From contig DAOTVS010000301.1 in assembly GCA_034436375.1 (NCBI GenBank), forward strand, positions 1 to 26,144: a stretch of DNA of 26,144 nt, in the 5' to 3' direction. Below the pieces are notes generated by a model. It saw nothing but the letters and a program-made list of their open reading frames with translations, had not been told where the DNA came from and did no database searches. A program made the translations under genes and the position numbers. Source of the DNA: DAOTVS01 sp034436375. GTDB lineage: Bacteria; Chloroflexota; Anaerolineae; SpSt-313. This document shows, piece by piece, positions 1-7,392 of this stretch (positions within the stretch are counted from its first letter, which is position 1; each line of letters starts with the position of its first letter).

Positions 1-2
1 AC

Positions 3-650
3 ACAACACGGCCCATCACCAGCTTCAGGGAGCAGCTACTGGTCGATGCCACCGGGGAAGCGGAGGTGTTGGGACATGTTGTCTATCCCTACATCGAGCC
101 CCGCCCAGACCGTTACGTGAGCATCCACAACAACCCGCCGGCTATCGAAACCGACCGCCCGGCCATTGTGGCCAACCGATACGGTAAGGGTAGATCTGTC
201 TACTTTTCTCTGCCGGTAGGCGCCATGTACGCTACCGTGAGCTACTGGGAGGCCAAGACCTTGCTGGCCAACGCCGTGCGCTGGGCTGCCGGAGCCCCTG
301 CCCCCGCCGAGCTCGAGGCGCCCGTGTCGGTAGAGCTGACTGTATGGGATCAGGCAGAGCGAAACCGTCGCATCTTCCACCTGGTCAACGTGCAATCCGA
401 TATCGGCCGCACCATCGTCACCGAAGGGGCGACCCGAGCAGAGAACCTGCATGTCATCCAGGAGATCCTGCCGGTGTACGATCTGGCGCTCCGCTTCGAG
501 GTGCCAGCGGGCAAGGAGATCGCGAGAGTCACCTTGCAGCCAAACGGCGCCACCCTGGAGGCCACTGTCGAAGGGGCATGGGCCTCGGTGCGTGTGCCTA
601 AGGTGTGGGTCCACGAGGCCGTGGTCGTCGAATGGCGAGATCAGCAGTAG
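3..650 (+). CDS. Glycoside hydrolase C-terminal part (GH42-like, 5' truncated)
   Basis: The frame is open from the left window edge to a TAG at 648-650, so the true start lies outside the window. About 215 residues are visible. They begin with a segment reading FREQLLVDATGEAEVLGHVV, followed by an 'AIVANRYGKGRSVYFSLPVG' stretch. That stretch is typical of the beta-galactosidase trimerisation/glutamine-amidotransferase-like domain that follows the TIM barrel in GH42 and related GH-A enzymes. The last ~110 residues look like a beta-sandwich accessory domain. The catalytic barrel is not in the window, so substrate and activity cannot be read. It is followed 45 bp later by an aldo/keto reductase on the same strand, which fits a sugar-utilisation operon. 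The family call is inferred from recognisable sequence style. The alternative is another clan-A glycosidase or a family-10-like uncharacterised glycosylhydrolase. Confidence 0.6.
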   Translation, partial: TTRPITSFREQLLVDATGEAEVLGHVVYPYIEPRPDRYVSIHNNPPAIETDRPAIVANRYGKGRSVYFSLPVGAMYATVSYWEAKTLLANAVRWAAGAPAPAELEAPVSVELTVWDQAERNRRIFHLVNVQSDIGRTIVTEGATRAENLHVIQEILPVYDLALRFEVPAGKEIARVTLQPNGATLEATVEGAWASVRVPKVWVHEAVVVEWRDQQ

Positions 651-695
651 AGGCATATCCCTACGACCTTGCATATTGATGGGGAGGCATACGTC

Positions 696-1679
696 ATGAA
701 GTACCGTCAACTGGGCAAGACGGGTTTGCAGGTCAGCGAGCTGTCCCTCGGCGGGCTGTTTGTGTCGTCGGTGGGCGGCGAGTATGAGCAGGCCAAGTGT
801 GCGATCCACCGTGCTTTAGAGTTGGGCGTGAATTATGTCGACACAGCCCCGAGCTACCGCAACAGTGAGGAAGTGTTCGGCCGCGCCCTGGAAGGTGTTG
901 CTGCGCCCTACATCCTCTCGACCAAGCTGGGCGGCCGCCCGCAACCGTTCCTGCCCCAGGATCGCAATTGCCTGATGCGCTCAGTCGAGGAGAGTCTGCG
1001 GCTGCTCAAGCGCGACTATATCGACATCCTGATGATCCACGAACCGGACCGTCCGGGCCAGTACGACTGGTGGACCGACCCACTAGAATACCATGGTCCG
1101 GTGATGGAAGTACTGGCCGACCTGAAGAAGGATGGCATCATCCGCTACACAGGCATAGGCGGCACAACCGCCTATGAAATCGTACCCATCATCCGTACAG
1201 GCAAGTTTGATGTGGTGTTGACCGCCTTCAACTACAGCTTGCTCTGGCGTGAAGCCGAGATTGAGGTGCTCCCCGCCGCCAAGGAGATGGGCATGGGCAT
1301 CATCATTGGTTCACCCCTGCAACAGGGAGCATTGGCGCGCCGCTACGATGAGGAGATCGAGCATGGCGCGCGTTGGCTCAGCTCGCCGCGGCGTGCCCAG
1401 TACCGCGCCCTCTATGCCTTCCTGGATGAGATCGGTATGCCTCTCGCCGAGGCCGGGCTACGCTTTGTCATTTCCAACCCCGATATCTCTTGCACGCTGA
1501 TGGGCGCCCGGTCAAGGGAAGAAGTCGAGATGAATGTGGCCGCGGTCGAGAAAGGGCCACTGCCTGCGGACATCATCAAGCGCCTGAACGAGATCGCCGC
1601 CATGGTGCCCTTCCGGCCGTTCGAGGAGCCCTTTGGCCCGCCGTTCATGCGTGAGTACAAAGGGCCGGGGAAAGCATAA
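696..1679 (+). CDS. Aldo/keto reductase (sugar dehydrogenase-like)
   Basis: This is a 327-residue NAD(P)-dependent aldo/keto reductase with a TIM-barrel fold. The catalytic tetrad is visible as Asp49 and Tyr54 (VDTAPSY), Lys77 (STKLGG) and His115 (ILMIHEPD). The N-terminus MKYRQLGKTGLQVSELSLGG is canonical for the family. I chose ATG 696 over an upstream ATG at 669 because GGGGAGG at 681-687 sits 8 bp before it and homologues start at this motif. The stop overlaps the start of the next gene by one base (TAATG), so the two are translationally coupled. Subfamily style resembles L-fucose/D-threo-aldose 1-dehydrogenases, which oxidise aldoses to lactones. The neighbouring glycosidase and MDR dehydrogenase support a role in sugar oxidation. 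The exact substrate is not determinable. Confidence 0.88.
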   Translation: MKYRQLGKTGLQVSELSLGGLFVSSVGGEYEQAKCAIHRALELGVNYVDTAPSYRNSEEVFGRALEGVAAPYILSTKLGGRPQPFLPQDRNCLMRSVEESLRLLKRDYIDILMIHEPDRPGQYDWWTDPLEYHGPVMEVLADLKKDGIIRYTGIGGTTAYEIVPIIRTGKFDVVLTAFNYSLLWREAEIEVLPAAKEMGMGIIIGSPLQQGALARRYDEEIEHGARWLSSPRRAQYRALYAFLDEIGMPLAEAGLRFVISNPDISCTLMGARSREEVEMNVAAVEKGPLPADIIKRLNEIAAMVPFRPFEEPFGPPFMREYKGPGKA

Positions 1680-2704
1680 TGAAAGCTGCTGTGATCGAGA
1701 AACCGGGCGTGCTCGCCGTGCAGGAGGTACCGCTCCCGTCGCTGGGTGAATATGACGCCCTCTGCCAGATGCTCTATGGTGCTACCTGCACCGGCACGGA
1801 TCACCACTTGTTGGCAGGCCGCTTCCCCTGGCCGGTCAAATACCCCACTGTGTTGGGGCATGAGAGCATCGGCAGAGTGGTGCAGATCGGCCCGCGGGTG
1901 CGAAACCTCAAACTAGGGGACCTGGTAACCCGCGTCGGCACCCTACCCGTGGGCGGACTGAGCATCAACTGGGGTGGTTTTGCCGAGTTCGGCATCGCCC
2001 GCGATCACTGGGCTATGCGCGAGGACGGCATTCCGGATACATGGTGGCGCTCGTTCCGCGTCAACCAGGTTCTCCCATCGGATTTCGACCCACGGGCAGC
2101 CACCATGATGATCACCTGGCGCGAAACCCTGAGCTACATCACACGGCTGGGGGTAAGCGCCGGTGCAAAAGTGCTGGTCATGGGGTCGGGTGGAAACGGG
2201 CTCTCATACGTAGCCCATGCGGCGAACCTGGGGGCCAGCCAGGTGATCATGGTCGGTAGCTCCAAGCGCGAGGCTGCAGCCCGTGCTGCCGGGGCAACAG
2301 AGTTCATCGATTACCGGACGGAAGGCCTGGGTGCAATCCTGGCCCAGCGGTGGGCTGCCGGCTTGGACTTTATCATCGATGCTGTCGGCCAGCAGGGGCA
2401 GATCGATCTGGCCCTGCCCTGCCTCAAGCCGGGAGGCACCATCGGTATCTATGGCATCGACAATTATGGCCACTGCGAGTTCAACCCGCAGCGAGCTCCG
2501 GGCACCTTTACCTTCTACAATGGCGGCTATGACGAGTCTGAGACCCACGAGCGAGTCCTCGCTTTCTGGCGGGCAGGCAAGCTGCAGGCCGACATCTGGC
2601 TCGATCTGGAACACCCGTTCCCCTTGAGCGACCTGGGCCAGGCCCTGGAAGCACCGCAGGGCAACAGGTACGCGAAAGCACTGGTACGTTTGTCAGCAGA
2701 GTAG
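1679..2704 (+). CDS. Zinc-type MDR alcohol/sugar dehydrogenase
   Basis: This is a 341-residue medium-chain dehydrogenase. An N-terminal GroES-like domain contains CTGTDHHLLAG and the zinc-site motif GHESIGRVV. A Rossmann domain follows with the nucleotide loop MGSGGNGLSYVAHAANLGA at about residues 164-183. I do not see the four-cysteine structural-zinc lobe that classical alcohol dehydrogenases carry, so this looks like a catalytic-zinc-only member. The ATG overlaps the stop of the aldo/keto reductase by one base, implying a shared transcript and stoichiometric translation. The pair probably oxidises or reduces a sugar or polyol released by the flanking glycosidases, but the substrate is an inference. 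A strong hairpin 14 bp after the stop closes the unit. Confidence 0.85.
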   Translation: MKAAVIEKPGVLAVQEVPLPSLGEYDALCQMLYGATCTGTDHHLLAGRFPWPVKYPTVLGHESIGRVVQIGPRVRNLKLGDLVTRVGTLPVGGLSINWGGFAEFGIARDHWAMREDGIPDTWWRSFRVNQVLPSDFDPRAATMMITWRETLSYITRLGVSAGAKVLVMGSGGNGLSYVAHAANLGASQVIMVGSSKREAAARAAGATEFIDYRTEGLGAILAQRWAAGLDFIIDAVGQQGQIDLALPCLKPGGTIGIYGIDNYGHCEFNPQRAPGTFTFYNGGYDESETHERVLAFWRAGKLQADIWLDLEHPFPLSDLGQALEAPQGNRYAKALVRLSAE

Positions 2705-2718
2705 CCGTCAAACGAGCG

Positions 2719-2767
2719 GCGCAACGCCTGCCGGGCACAGCCTCATTGCGCCCGGCAGGCGTTGCGC
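2719..2767 (+). terminator. Long perfect hairpin, probable terminator
   Basis: Two perfectly complementary 18-base arms (2719-2736 and 2750-2767) flank a 13-base loop, 14 bp downstream of the MDR dehydrogenase stop. The stem is very GC-rich. It is followed by TGTGTG rather than a T-run, so it is not a textbook rho-independent terminator. Its position between a finished operon and a new promoter at 2810 makes transcription termination the simplest reading. Confidence 0.65.
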
Positions 2768-2809
2768 TGTGTGTCAGGCTCCGGCATGAATACATCGAGG
2801 CATCATCAC

Positions 2810-2838
2810 TTGACACTCTTCTCGAGATCACGCATACT
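2810..2838 (+). promoter_or_regulatory. Sigma-70-type promoter of lipoprotein gene
   Basis: A perfect -35 hexamer TTGACA (2810-2815) is followed by a 17-bp spacer and CATACT (2833-2838), which matches the -10 consensus at four of six positions. It lies after the terminator hairpin and about 54 bp before the start codon of the hydrolase lipoprotein. This arrangement indicates a separate transcription unit. Confidence 0.6.
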
Positions 2839-2891
2839 GGCCGCAGTGCCGTGGAGACCGGTGCTCCTGTTGGGCGCTGGGGGATGGGGTG

Positions 2892-4007
2892 ATGAAACCG
2901 CGCCTGGCCGTCCTGTGCCTTTGGTGTCTTTCACTGTCGCTTGCCTGCGGGCGGCCCGAGCCCACGCCTGCTGCACCGCCAACTCCGCCGGTAGGGCAGG
3001 ACATGGCCGCGTCAGCCTCTCCTCGCATACCGACAGCCACGCTGACGGCACCCCAGACTGCCACCAGCGCCCCGACGTCCACGTTGGCTGTGACGATGCA
3101 GGAGATGGCCAGCCCGACCTCTTCTTCAACGACCACGCCAGCGGCGATGCCAACGGCGCCCAACACCGCAGCCCCCACAACGGGTGGGGCGGTGCAAGCC
3201 GCGGAGGCGGCACCGGGGGCCTGCGCCACAGATTACCTGAGCCGGCGCCGGTCACACGTCACCGCCCTGACCGCCCACAACCCGGCCCCCTACACCTGGC
3301 ACGATGCCCCGCTGCCGCCGGGGGTGAGCGAGGTATCGTACCCCTCTGGCGACCTCAAGCTGCGGGCCTGGCTGGCGCTGCCCAAGGATGCCCCCGCCAG
3401 GGCGCCGGCGGTCGTCTATTTCCACGGCTACTTTGGCCTGGGTTGGGACGAGTTTGCCCACTGCCAGCCCTTCCTCGACGCCGGCTATGCGGTGTTGTTG
3501 CCGGCGCTCCGGAGCGAGAACGGCAACCCCGGCGACTTTCAGCTCTGGTACGGCGAAATCGAGGACGCCCGGGCGGCGGTGCAGTGGCTGGCGAGTCAGC
3601 CCAATATCGATGCCGGGCACATCTACGCCTTTGGCTGGAGCGTGGGCGGGGGCGTCTCGACCCTGCTCTCACTGTGGGATGACGTGCCAGTGCGCCTGAT
3701 CGGGAGCTGCGGCGGCCTGTACACCGCCGATATCTTTGCCGCCTGGAGCGATATCCTGCCCTTTGACCTGAACGACGCGCCGGAGAAGCAACTGCGCCTG
3801 CTCCGGGGCAACATGGCGTCGCTACAGCACCGGCACATCGCCTACCTGGGGCAGGATGAGTGGCTGGCCAGCTTCGCCCCCAGCGCGGAGGCCGAGGCCA
3901 GGGCGTGTGGGGCGCCCCTCACCATCCAGCTCGTCCCGGGGGACCACTATACAGCCCTGCCGCAGGCCATCGCGGCTTTCGTCGAGGTGATCAAGGCGGA
4001 TGGCTGA
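2892..4007 (+). CDS. Secreted alpha/beta-hydrolase lipoprotein (dienelactone-hydrolase-like)
   Basis: The product is about 371 residues. The N-terminus has a basic MKPRL, a hydrophobic core and a lipobox ending at Cys19 (SLSLAC), so the protein is probably lipid-anchored outside the membrane. Residues ~20-95 form a low-complexity Pro/Thr/Ala linker. The rest is an alpha/beta hydrolase: an HGY oxyanion-type strand (VVYFHGYFG), the nucleophile elbow GWSVGG with Ser250, and a late His352 (GDHYTAL). The acid residue is probably in the GQDEW stretch. The family includes dienelactone hydrolases, esterases and acyl peptidases, so the substrate is unknown. A GTG at 2889 directly abuts the chosen ATG and is an alternative start. 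The gene has its own promoter and sits between sugar-enzyme genes. It may remove ester groups from carbohydrates, but that is inference only. Confidence 0.8.
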   Translation: MKPRLAVLCLWCLSLSLACGRPEPTPAAPPTPPVGQDMAASASPRIPTATLTAPQTATSAPTSTLAVTMQEMASPTSSSTTTPAAMPTAPNTAAPTTGGAVQAAEAAPGACATDYLSRRRSHVTALTAHNPAPYTWHDAPLPPGVSEVSYPSGDLKLRAWLALPKDAPARAPAVVYFHGYFGLGWDEFAHCQPFLDAGYAVLLPALRSENGNPGDFQLWYGEIEDARAAVQWLASQPNIDAGHIYAFGWSVGGGVSTLLSLWDDVPVRLIGSCGGLYTADIFAAWSDILPFDLNDAPEKQLRLLRGNMASLQHRHIAYLGQDEWLASFAPSAEAEARACGAPLTIQLVPGDHYTALPQAIAAFVEVIKADG

Positions 4008-4070
4008 GCGCATCATGCTTGACGAGAAGAGGGATGCATTGCCGCTTGTCTTGGGTTGGAGGGTGATGCT

Positions 4071-5285
4071 ATGGACAGAGCCAGATTCCTGGTCGGGGCC
4101 TTTTCGATCACGCCGGCGCTCTATGCCGATGAAAAGATACGGGAGGTCATTGGCTTTGGTGCAGATTTTATCGTGAGCGCCAACGCCGACCCGGGGCTGC
4201 TGGCGCTCTGCGAAAGGTACGGGCTGGAGCTGCTCGCCAGTGGGCGCGTGCCCTTTTGGTGGGGCGGCGACGGGGAAAACGCCGGCCAGTACGCCGCATC
4301 GCACAAACCCGAGGACCTCGCGGGCATCCTGGCGGAAAAGCCCGCCAGCCCCTGCATCGTTGGCGACTATATCGTCGACGAGCCAAACAGCCGCGATTTC
4401 AGGGCGATCAATGCCTATCTGGCTGCGTACCGCCAGGCTTGCCCAGGAAAGCTCGCCTATGTGAACCTCTACCCGAACTATGCGAGCATTCCGAAGAACA
4501 CCGATGCCGAGTGCATCTCTCAGCTCGGGAACGCCAGCTACCTCGAGCACATCCAGCAGTATGTGCGGGAGGTCGATACCGACTATATCTGCTTCGACTA
4601 TTACCCGTTCACAGGGCGCGTCTACAGGACCTACCTCGAGAACCTCGACATCGTCGCCCGGGCCTGCCGGGAAAGCGGCCGGGACATGTGGGTGATCACC
4701 CAGGCCGGCGCGTGGAAGGCGGAGGAACAGATTGCCGAGTTCCAGGTCCGCTGGCAGGCGTATCTTTGCATGGCTTACGGTGCGCGCTCGGTCACGCACG
4801 CCTGCTACTGCCCCGCCTGGTGGGAACCGACAACCTCCTGCGTCGATAAGGAGGGAAACAGGAACCCGATGTACGGCTGGGCAAAGCGCGTGAATGAGGA
4901 ATTGCACGCCCTCGGCGACGTCTATATGCGCTATCGCAGTATCGGCGTCTACACGACCGGGGAGAGCACGGACGAGGAGACGCAGCTCCAACTCGAGGCG
5001 CAGAACGGGCGGAACGGCTCCTTCAGAGGGTTTGCGGATGTCTCCATCTCGGCGGATGGCGGCCTCACCATTGGGTGCTTCAAGGGGGAAAACGGCCGCG
5101 CCGTGATGCTCGTCAACTGCCGCGACCCCAGGCATGCGGCGGCCTCAACCGAGGCAACGCTCTCTGTAAAGCCTGGGACCAAGTTCACCGTCTATCGCCA
5201 CGGGCTGCCACAGACGGCGGCCGCGGATGGCAAGCTGCGCTTGGCCCTCGCCAGTGGCGAAGGATTGTTCGTGGTTTTCGGATGA
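4071..5285 (+). CDS. TIM-barrel glycoside hydrolase-like protein
   Basis: This is a 404-residue protein starting at ATG 4071, chosen because GGAGGG at 4058-4063 is 7 bp upstream; an earlier in-frame GTG at 4056 has no such site. The sequence has the alternating strand/helix pattern of a clan-A glycosidase barrel: FGADFIVSANAD, VGDYIVDEPN, YVNLYPNYAS, DTDYICFDYYPF, DMWVITQAGAW. The DEP of VVGDY-IVDEP sits where clan-A enzymes place the acid/base Glu after strand 4. The region after ~residue 310 resembles a small beta-sandwich tail. There is no signal peptide, so it probably acts in the cytoplasm on imported oligosaccharides. I cannot assign a GH family with confidence; GH42/GH5-like or an uncharacterised relative are possible. 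It is 63 bp downstream of the lipoprotein hydrolase and probably co-transcribed. Confidence 0.65.
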   Translation: MDRARFLVGAFSITPALYADEKIREVIGFGADFIVSANADPGLLALCERYGLELLASGRVPFWWGGDGENAGQYAASHKPEDLAGILAEKPASPCIVGDYIVDEPNSRDFRAINAYLAAYRQACPGKLAYVNLYPNYASIPKNTDAECISQLGNASYLEHIQQYVREVDTDYICFDYYPFTGRVYRTYLENLDIVARACRESGRDMWVITQAGAWKAEEQIAEFQVRWQAYLCMAYGARSVTHACYCPAWWEPTTSCVDKEGNRNPMYGWAKRVNEELHALGDVYMRYRSIGVYTTGESTDEETQLQLEAQNGRNGSFRGFADVSISADGGLTIGCFKGENGRAVMLVNCRDPRHAAASTEATLSVKPGTKFTVYRHGLPQTAAADGKLRLALASGEGLFVVFG

Positions 5286-5453
5286 ACGAAGAGCGGGAAG
5301 CCTTTGCGAGAGAGCATAGACGCCTTGTAGACGGGGATGCGCTGCCATCCTACCAGGACCGCGGCAACAGCAGTGGTGGGCGTCGAGCCATACAGGGTGA
5401 TATCGTGAGTGCTGATGATGGACATGGGCAAGTGCATCCTCACGGGGCTTTTG

Positions 5454-5987
5454 TCAACCGCATGCCGATAGAATACCCAGAATTCTATCGACGGTTTGTG
5501 GTACACTCAGGCCGGTCGTGTCGATAGAGGGATAGTCATACGCATCGTAAATATGCCGAGTATTTTCTATTGCTCGCCTTATCCGTTCATCATCCCTGCC
5601 ATCCCTTTTCATTCGCTCTATGTTTTCTTGCAGATCACATCTCAGGATGACCGGACAGAACTGATACGAAATCCGGTTATTGTCGAGCGCCTCTATGATG
5701 TCATCGAATATCTCCCTTCTGGGGCCATGAAAGCCATATTGGAAGATCACATTCTCTATGAACGAACTCCGGAGGTAGTTCGTCATCAAGGCCACGATGT
5801 TCGCCTTGATGATCTGTATCGTCTCCTCATCAAAAGAGAAGGGGTTCATCGCCCTGCACCAGTCGCTGTCGATATAGGCTGAACGAGGCAGGGCCTCAAG
5901 CAAGCTCTTGCAGGCCGTTGTTTTCCCCACGCCATTGGGCCCGCAGACCAGGATCAGCCTCTTGATGCCGCTTGCCCCTATGCGCAC
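5454..5987 (-). CDS. Small P-loop ATPase / nucleoside-kinase-like protein
   Basis: The product is 177 residues, starting from GTG at 5987, 7 bp after the stop of the rRNA methyltransferase, with a GAGGGGG ribosome-binding site just upstream. Walker A is GPNGVGKTT at residues ~15-23. A conserved-looking block (IDSDWCRAMNPFSF) follows strand 2, then ENVIFQYGFHGPRR and a lid-like arginine-rich helix RMKRDGRDDERIRRAIENTR, the layout of AAA_33/shikimate-kinase-like small-molecule kinases. The substrate is unknown. A hand count gives about 45% G+C for 5521-5760 against about 72% for a sampled stretch of the preceding gene (6121-6180), so recent acquisition from a lower-GC donor is likely. I recall similar proteins mainly in Firmicutes, but this cannot be checked here. 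Confidence 0.75.
   Translation of the reverse strand: MRIGASGIKRLILVCGPNGVGKTTACKSLLEALPRSAYIDSDWCRAMNPFSFDEETIQIIKANIVALMTNYLRSSFIENVIFQYGFHGPRREIFDDIIEALDNNRISYQFCPVILRCDLQENIERMKRDGRDDERIRRAIENTRHIYDAYDYPSIDTTGLSVPQTVDRILGILSACG
5466..5490. repeat. 9-bp-arm inverted repeat inside ATPase 3' end
   Basis: Arms CGATAGAAT (5466-5474) and ATTCTATCG (5482-5490) are perfectly complementary around a 7-base loop. It lies in the last codons of the minus-strand ATPase and 180 bp past the stop of the converging glycosidase gene. It could act as a weak bidirectional terminator or be coincidence in an AT-richer stretch. Confidence 0.35.
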
Positions 5988-5994
5988 GCTGTAT

Positions 5995-7224
5995 CTACCC
6001 CCTCTTCAGCAATGCAACGCTCTCGATGTGGTGCGTCTGGGGGAACATGTCCACCGGCTGCACCGTGCGCAGCGTGTAACCCCGCTCCAGCAAGTAGCGC
6101 ACGTCGCGGGCCAGGCTCCCCGGGTCGCAGGAGACATAGACAATGCGCGTCGGCCTGCGCTCCGCGAGGGCAGCCAGCGCCTCTTTGGCCACGCCGGCCC
6201 GCGGCGGGTCCAGCACGGCCACATCCAGCGGCCCTTCCAGGGTAGGCAGCACCGCCTCCACCGCGCCCTGGATCACGCGCACATTGGGCGCGCCGGCGGC
6301 GTTCTCCCGCGCGTCCGCCACGGCGCTGGGGCTCCCCTCCACAATGATCACCTGCCGAGCCGTCTCGGCCAGGGCCAGGCCAAAGGTGCCCACGCCGCCA
6401 TAGGCATCGAGCACCGTCTGCCCCGGCTGCACGTCCGCGAACTCGAGCACCAGGCGCATCAACTGGCCGGCCTGCTCGGTGTTGACCTGGAAGAACGACC
6501 CCGCCGAAACGCGCAGGCTGCGCCCGCCGAGCTCCTCGTGCAGGCAGGTCGAGCCGATGAGGGCCGCCCCGGTGCCGTCGGGCAGAAGCAGCACGCAGGA
6601 GACGGGTTGGTCCACCTCCACTTCGGGCGCCTCTTCCTCCCCCTCGGTCTCGAGCACGATCATGCGCTCGCCCGTCGCCCGGCCCACGCGCAGCGTCACC
6701 CCCGCCAGGCCGGGGTAGTCCAGCTCCATCTGGTCGAACACCTCGCACAACTCGGGGCACAGCAGGCGGCAGTCGCCGACGGCCACCGGCCGGTTGCTCC
6801 CCGCCTCCAGCAGGCAGAGGTGGCCCTTATCATCCACGACGAACTGCATATTGTTGCGGTAGCGCCAGGGCTCGGCCATACCGATGATCGGCTGCACAGG
6901 CGGCTCACTGACCTGGGCCAGGCGCTGGAGCTGGTCGCGCACGATCTTGGTCTTGAAGCGCAGTTGGGCCTCATAGGCGATGTGCTGCCACTGGCAGCCG
7001 CCGCAGCGGCCAAAGGCGTGGCAGGGCGGCGCCACGCGGTCCGGCGAGGGCCTGAGCACCTCCAGCAGACGCGCATAGGCGTAGCGCGGCTTTTGCTCCA
7101 CAATCTCCACCCGCACATCCTCGCCCGGGATGCCCCCCGGCACAAAGACTGCCTTGCCCTCGTAGCGCCCCACCGCCGCGCCGCCGTAAGTGATATCGTC
7201 CAGATGCAGGGTAATTGGTTCCAG
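5995..7224 (-). CDS. rlmD: 23S rRNA (uracil-C5)-methyltransferase, RlmD/RumA family
   Basis: This SAM-dependent enzyme makes m5U in 23S rRNA (U1939 or U747 class). An N-terminal TRAM domain (ITLHLDDITYGGAAVGRYEG...) is followed by a CX5CX2C cluster (Cys68, Cys74, Cys77), the iron-sulphur ligands of this family. The methyltransferase core has motif I VLDAYGGVGTFGLA, motif IV LDPPRAG, the catalytic cysteine in YVSCDPGSLARD, and the C-terminal HHIESVALLKR with its general-base Glu. A start at GTG 7173 would delete the beginning of the TRAM domain. The frame stays open upstream, and AAGGAGG (7230-7236) lies 5 bases before a CTG at 7224. I therefore place the start there, giving 409 residues, with ATT 7227 as an alternative. 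RlmCD-type naming is equally possible. It is followed at 7 bp by the small ATPase. Confidence 0.85.
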   Translation of the reverse strand: MEPITLHLDDITYGGAAVGRYEGKAVFVPGGIPGEDVRVEIVEQKPRYAYARLLEVLRPSPDRVAPPCHAFGRCGGCQWQHIAYEAQLRFKTKIVRDQLQRLAQVSEPPVQPIIGMAEPWRYRNNMQFVVDDKGHLCLLEAGSNRPVAVGDCRLLCPELCEVFDQMELDYPGLAGVTLRVGRATGERMIVLETEGEEEAPEVEVDQPVSCVLLLPDGTGAALIGSTCLHEELGGRSLRVSAGSFFQVNTEQAGQLMRLVLEFADVQPGQTVLDAYGGVGTFGLALAETARQVIIVEGSPSAVADARENAAGAPNVRVIQGAVEAVLPTLEGPLDVAVLDPPRAGVAKEALAALAERRPTRIVYVSCDPGSLARDVRYLLERGYTLRTVQPVDMFPQTHHIESVALLKRG

Positions 7225-7229
7225 AATGC

Positions 7230-7236
7230 CCTCCTT
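7230..7236 (-). promoter_or_regulatory. Strong Shine-Dalgarno that decides the rlmD start
   Basis: AAGGAGG on the minus strand is the only good ribosome-binding site near the methyltransferase N-terminus. It sits 5 bases before CTG (7224-7222) and 2 bases before ATT (7227-7225), with no ATG, GTG or TTG at a suitable distance. Initiation at a rare codon is therefore implied. Confidence 0.55.
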
Positions 7237-7241
7237 ATGGA

Positions 7242-7392
7242 TAATAAGTAAACCGTAATTAGTAAGGTCGCCGATTCGGAGCGCATGTTGCTTTTCGTGG
7301 TGTTTGCCCTGGCAAGGATTGGCTAAGCAGCAGGCATATCGGAATGGTGGCCCTACTTATTACGTTTTACTTATTACGTTTTGCTTATTACG
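7242..7392. repeat. AT-rich inverted and tandem repeat block between rlmD and Yip1 gene
   Basis: A 23-base AT-rich word at 7242-7264 recurs as its reverse complement at 7354-7376 with 21 of 23 positions matching, and 89 bp lie between. The right copy is part of a tandem array of a 14-base unit, CTTATTACGTTTT(A/G), at 7356-7369, 7370-7383 and a partial 7384-7392. The block stands out in a GC-rich window. It covers the leader of rlmD on one side and runs into the stop codon of the Yip1-like gene on the other. No ORF lies inside. It could be a miniature repeat element or a dispersed genomic repeat. Confidence 0.75.

Noticed and set aside
3822..5135. 437-residue minus-strand open frame opposite the glycosidase-like gene
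   Set aside because: The plus-strand gene has a good ribosome-binding site and a barrel-like sequence; the antisense frame has none.
5908..7251. 447-residue plus-strand open frame opposite rlmD
   Set aside because: It is the antisense shadow of a well-conserved methyltransferase in GC-rich DNA; composition is rich in His, Arg, Gln and Leu repeats with no motif.
7356..7392. CRISPR-like direct repeats
   Set aside because: The 14-base units are contiguous with no spacers, so they are a tandem repeat, not an array.
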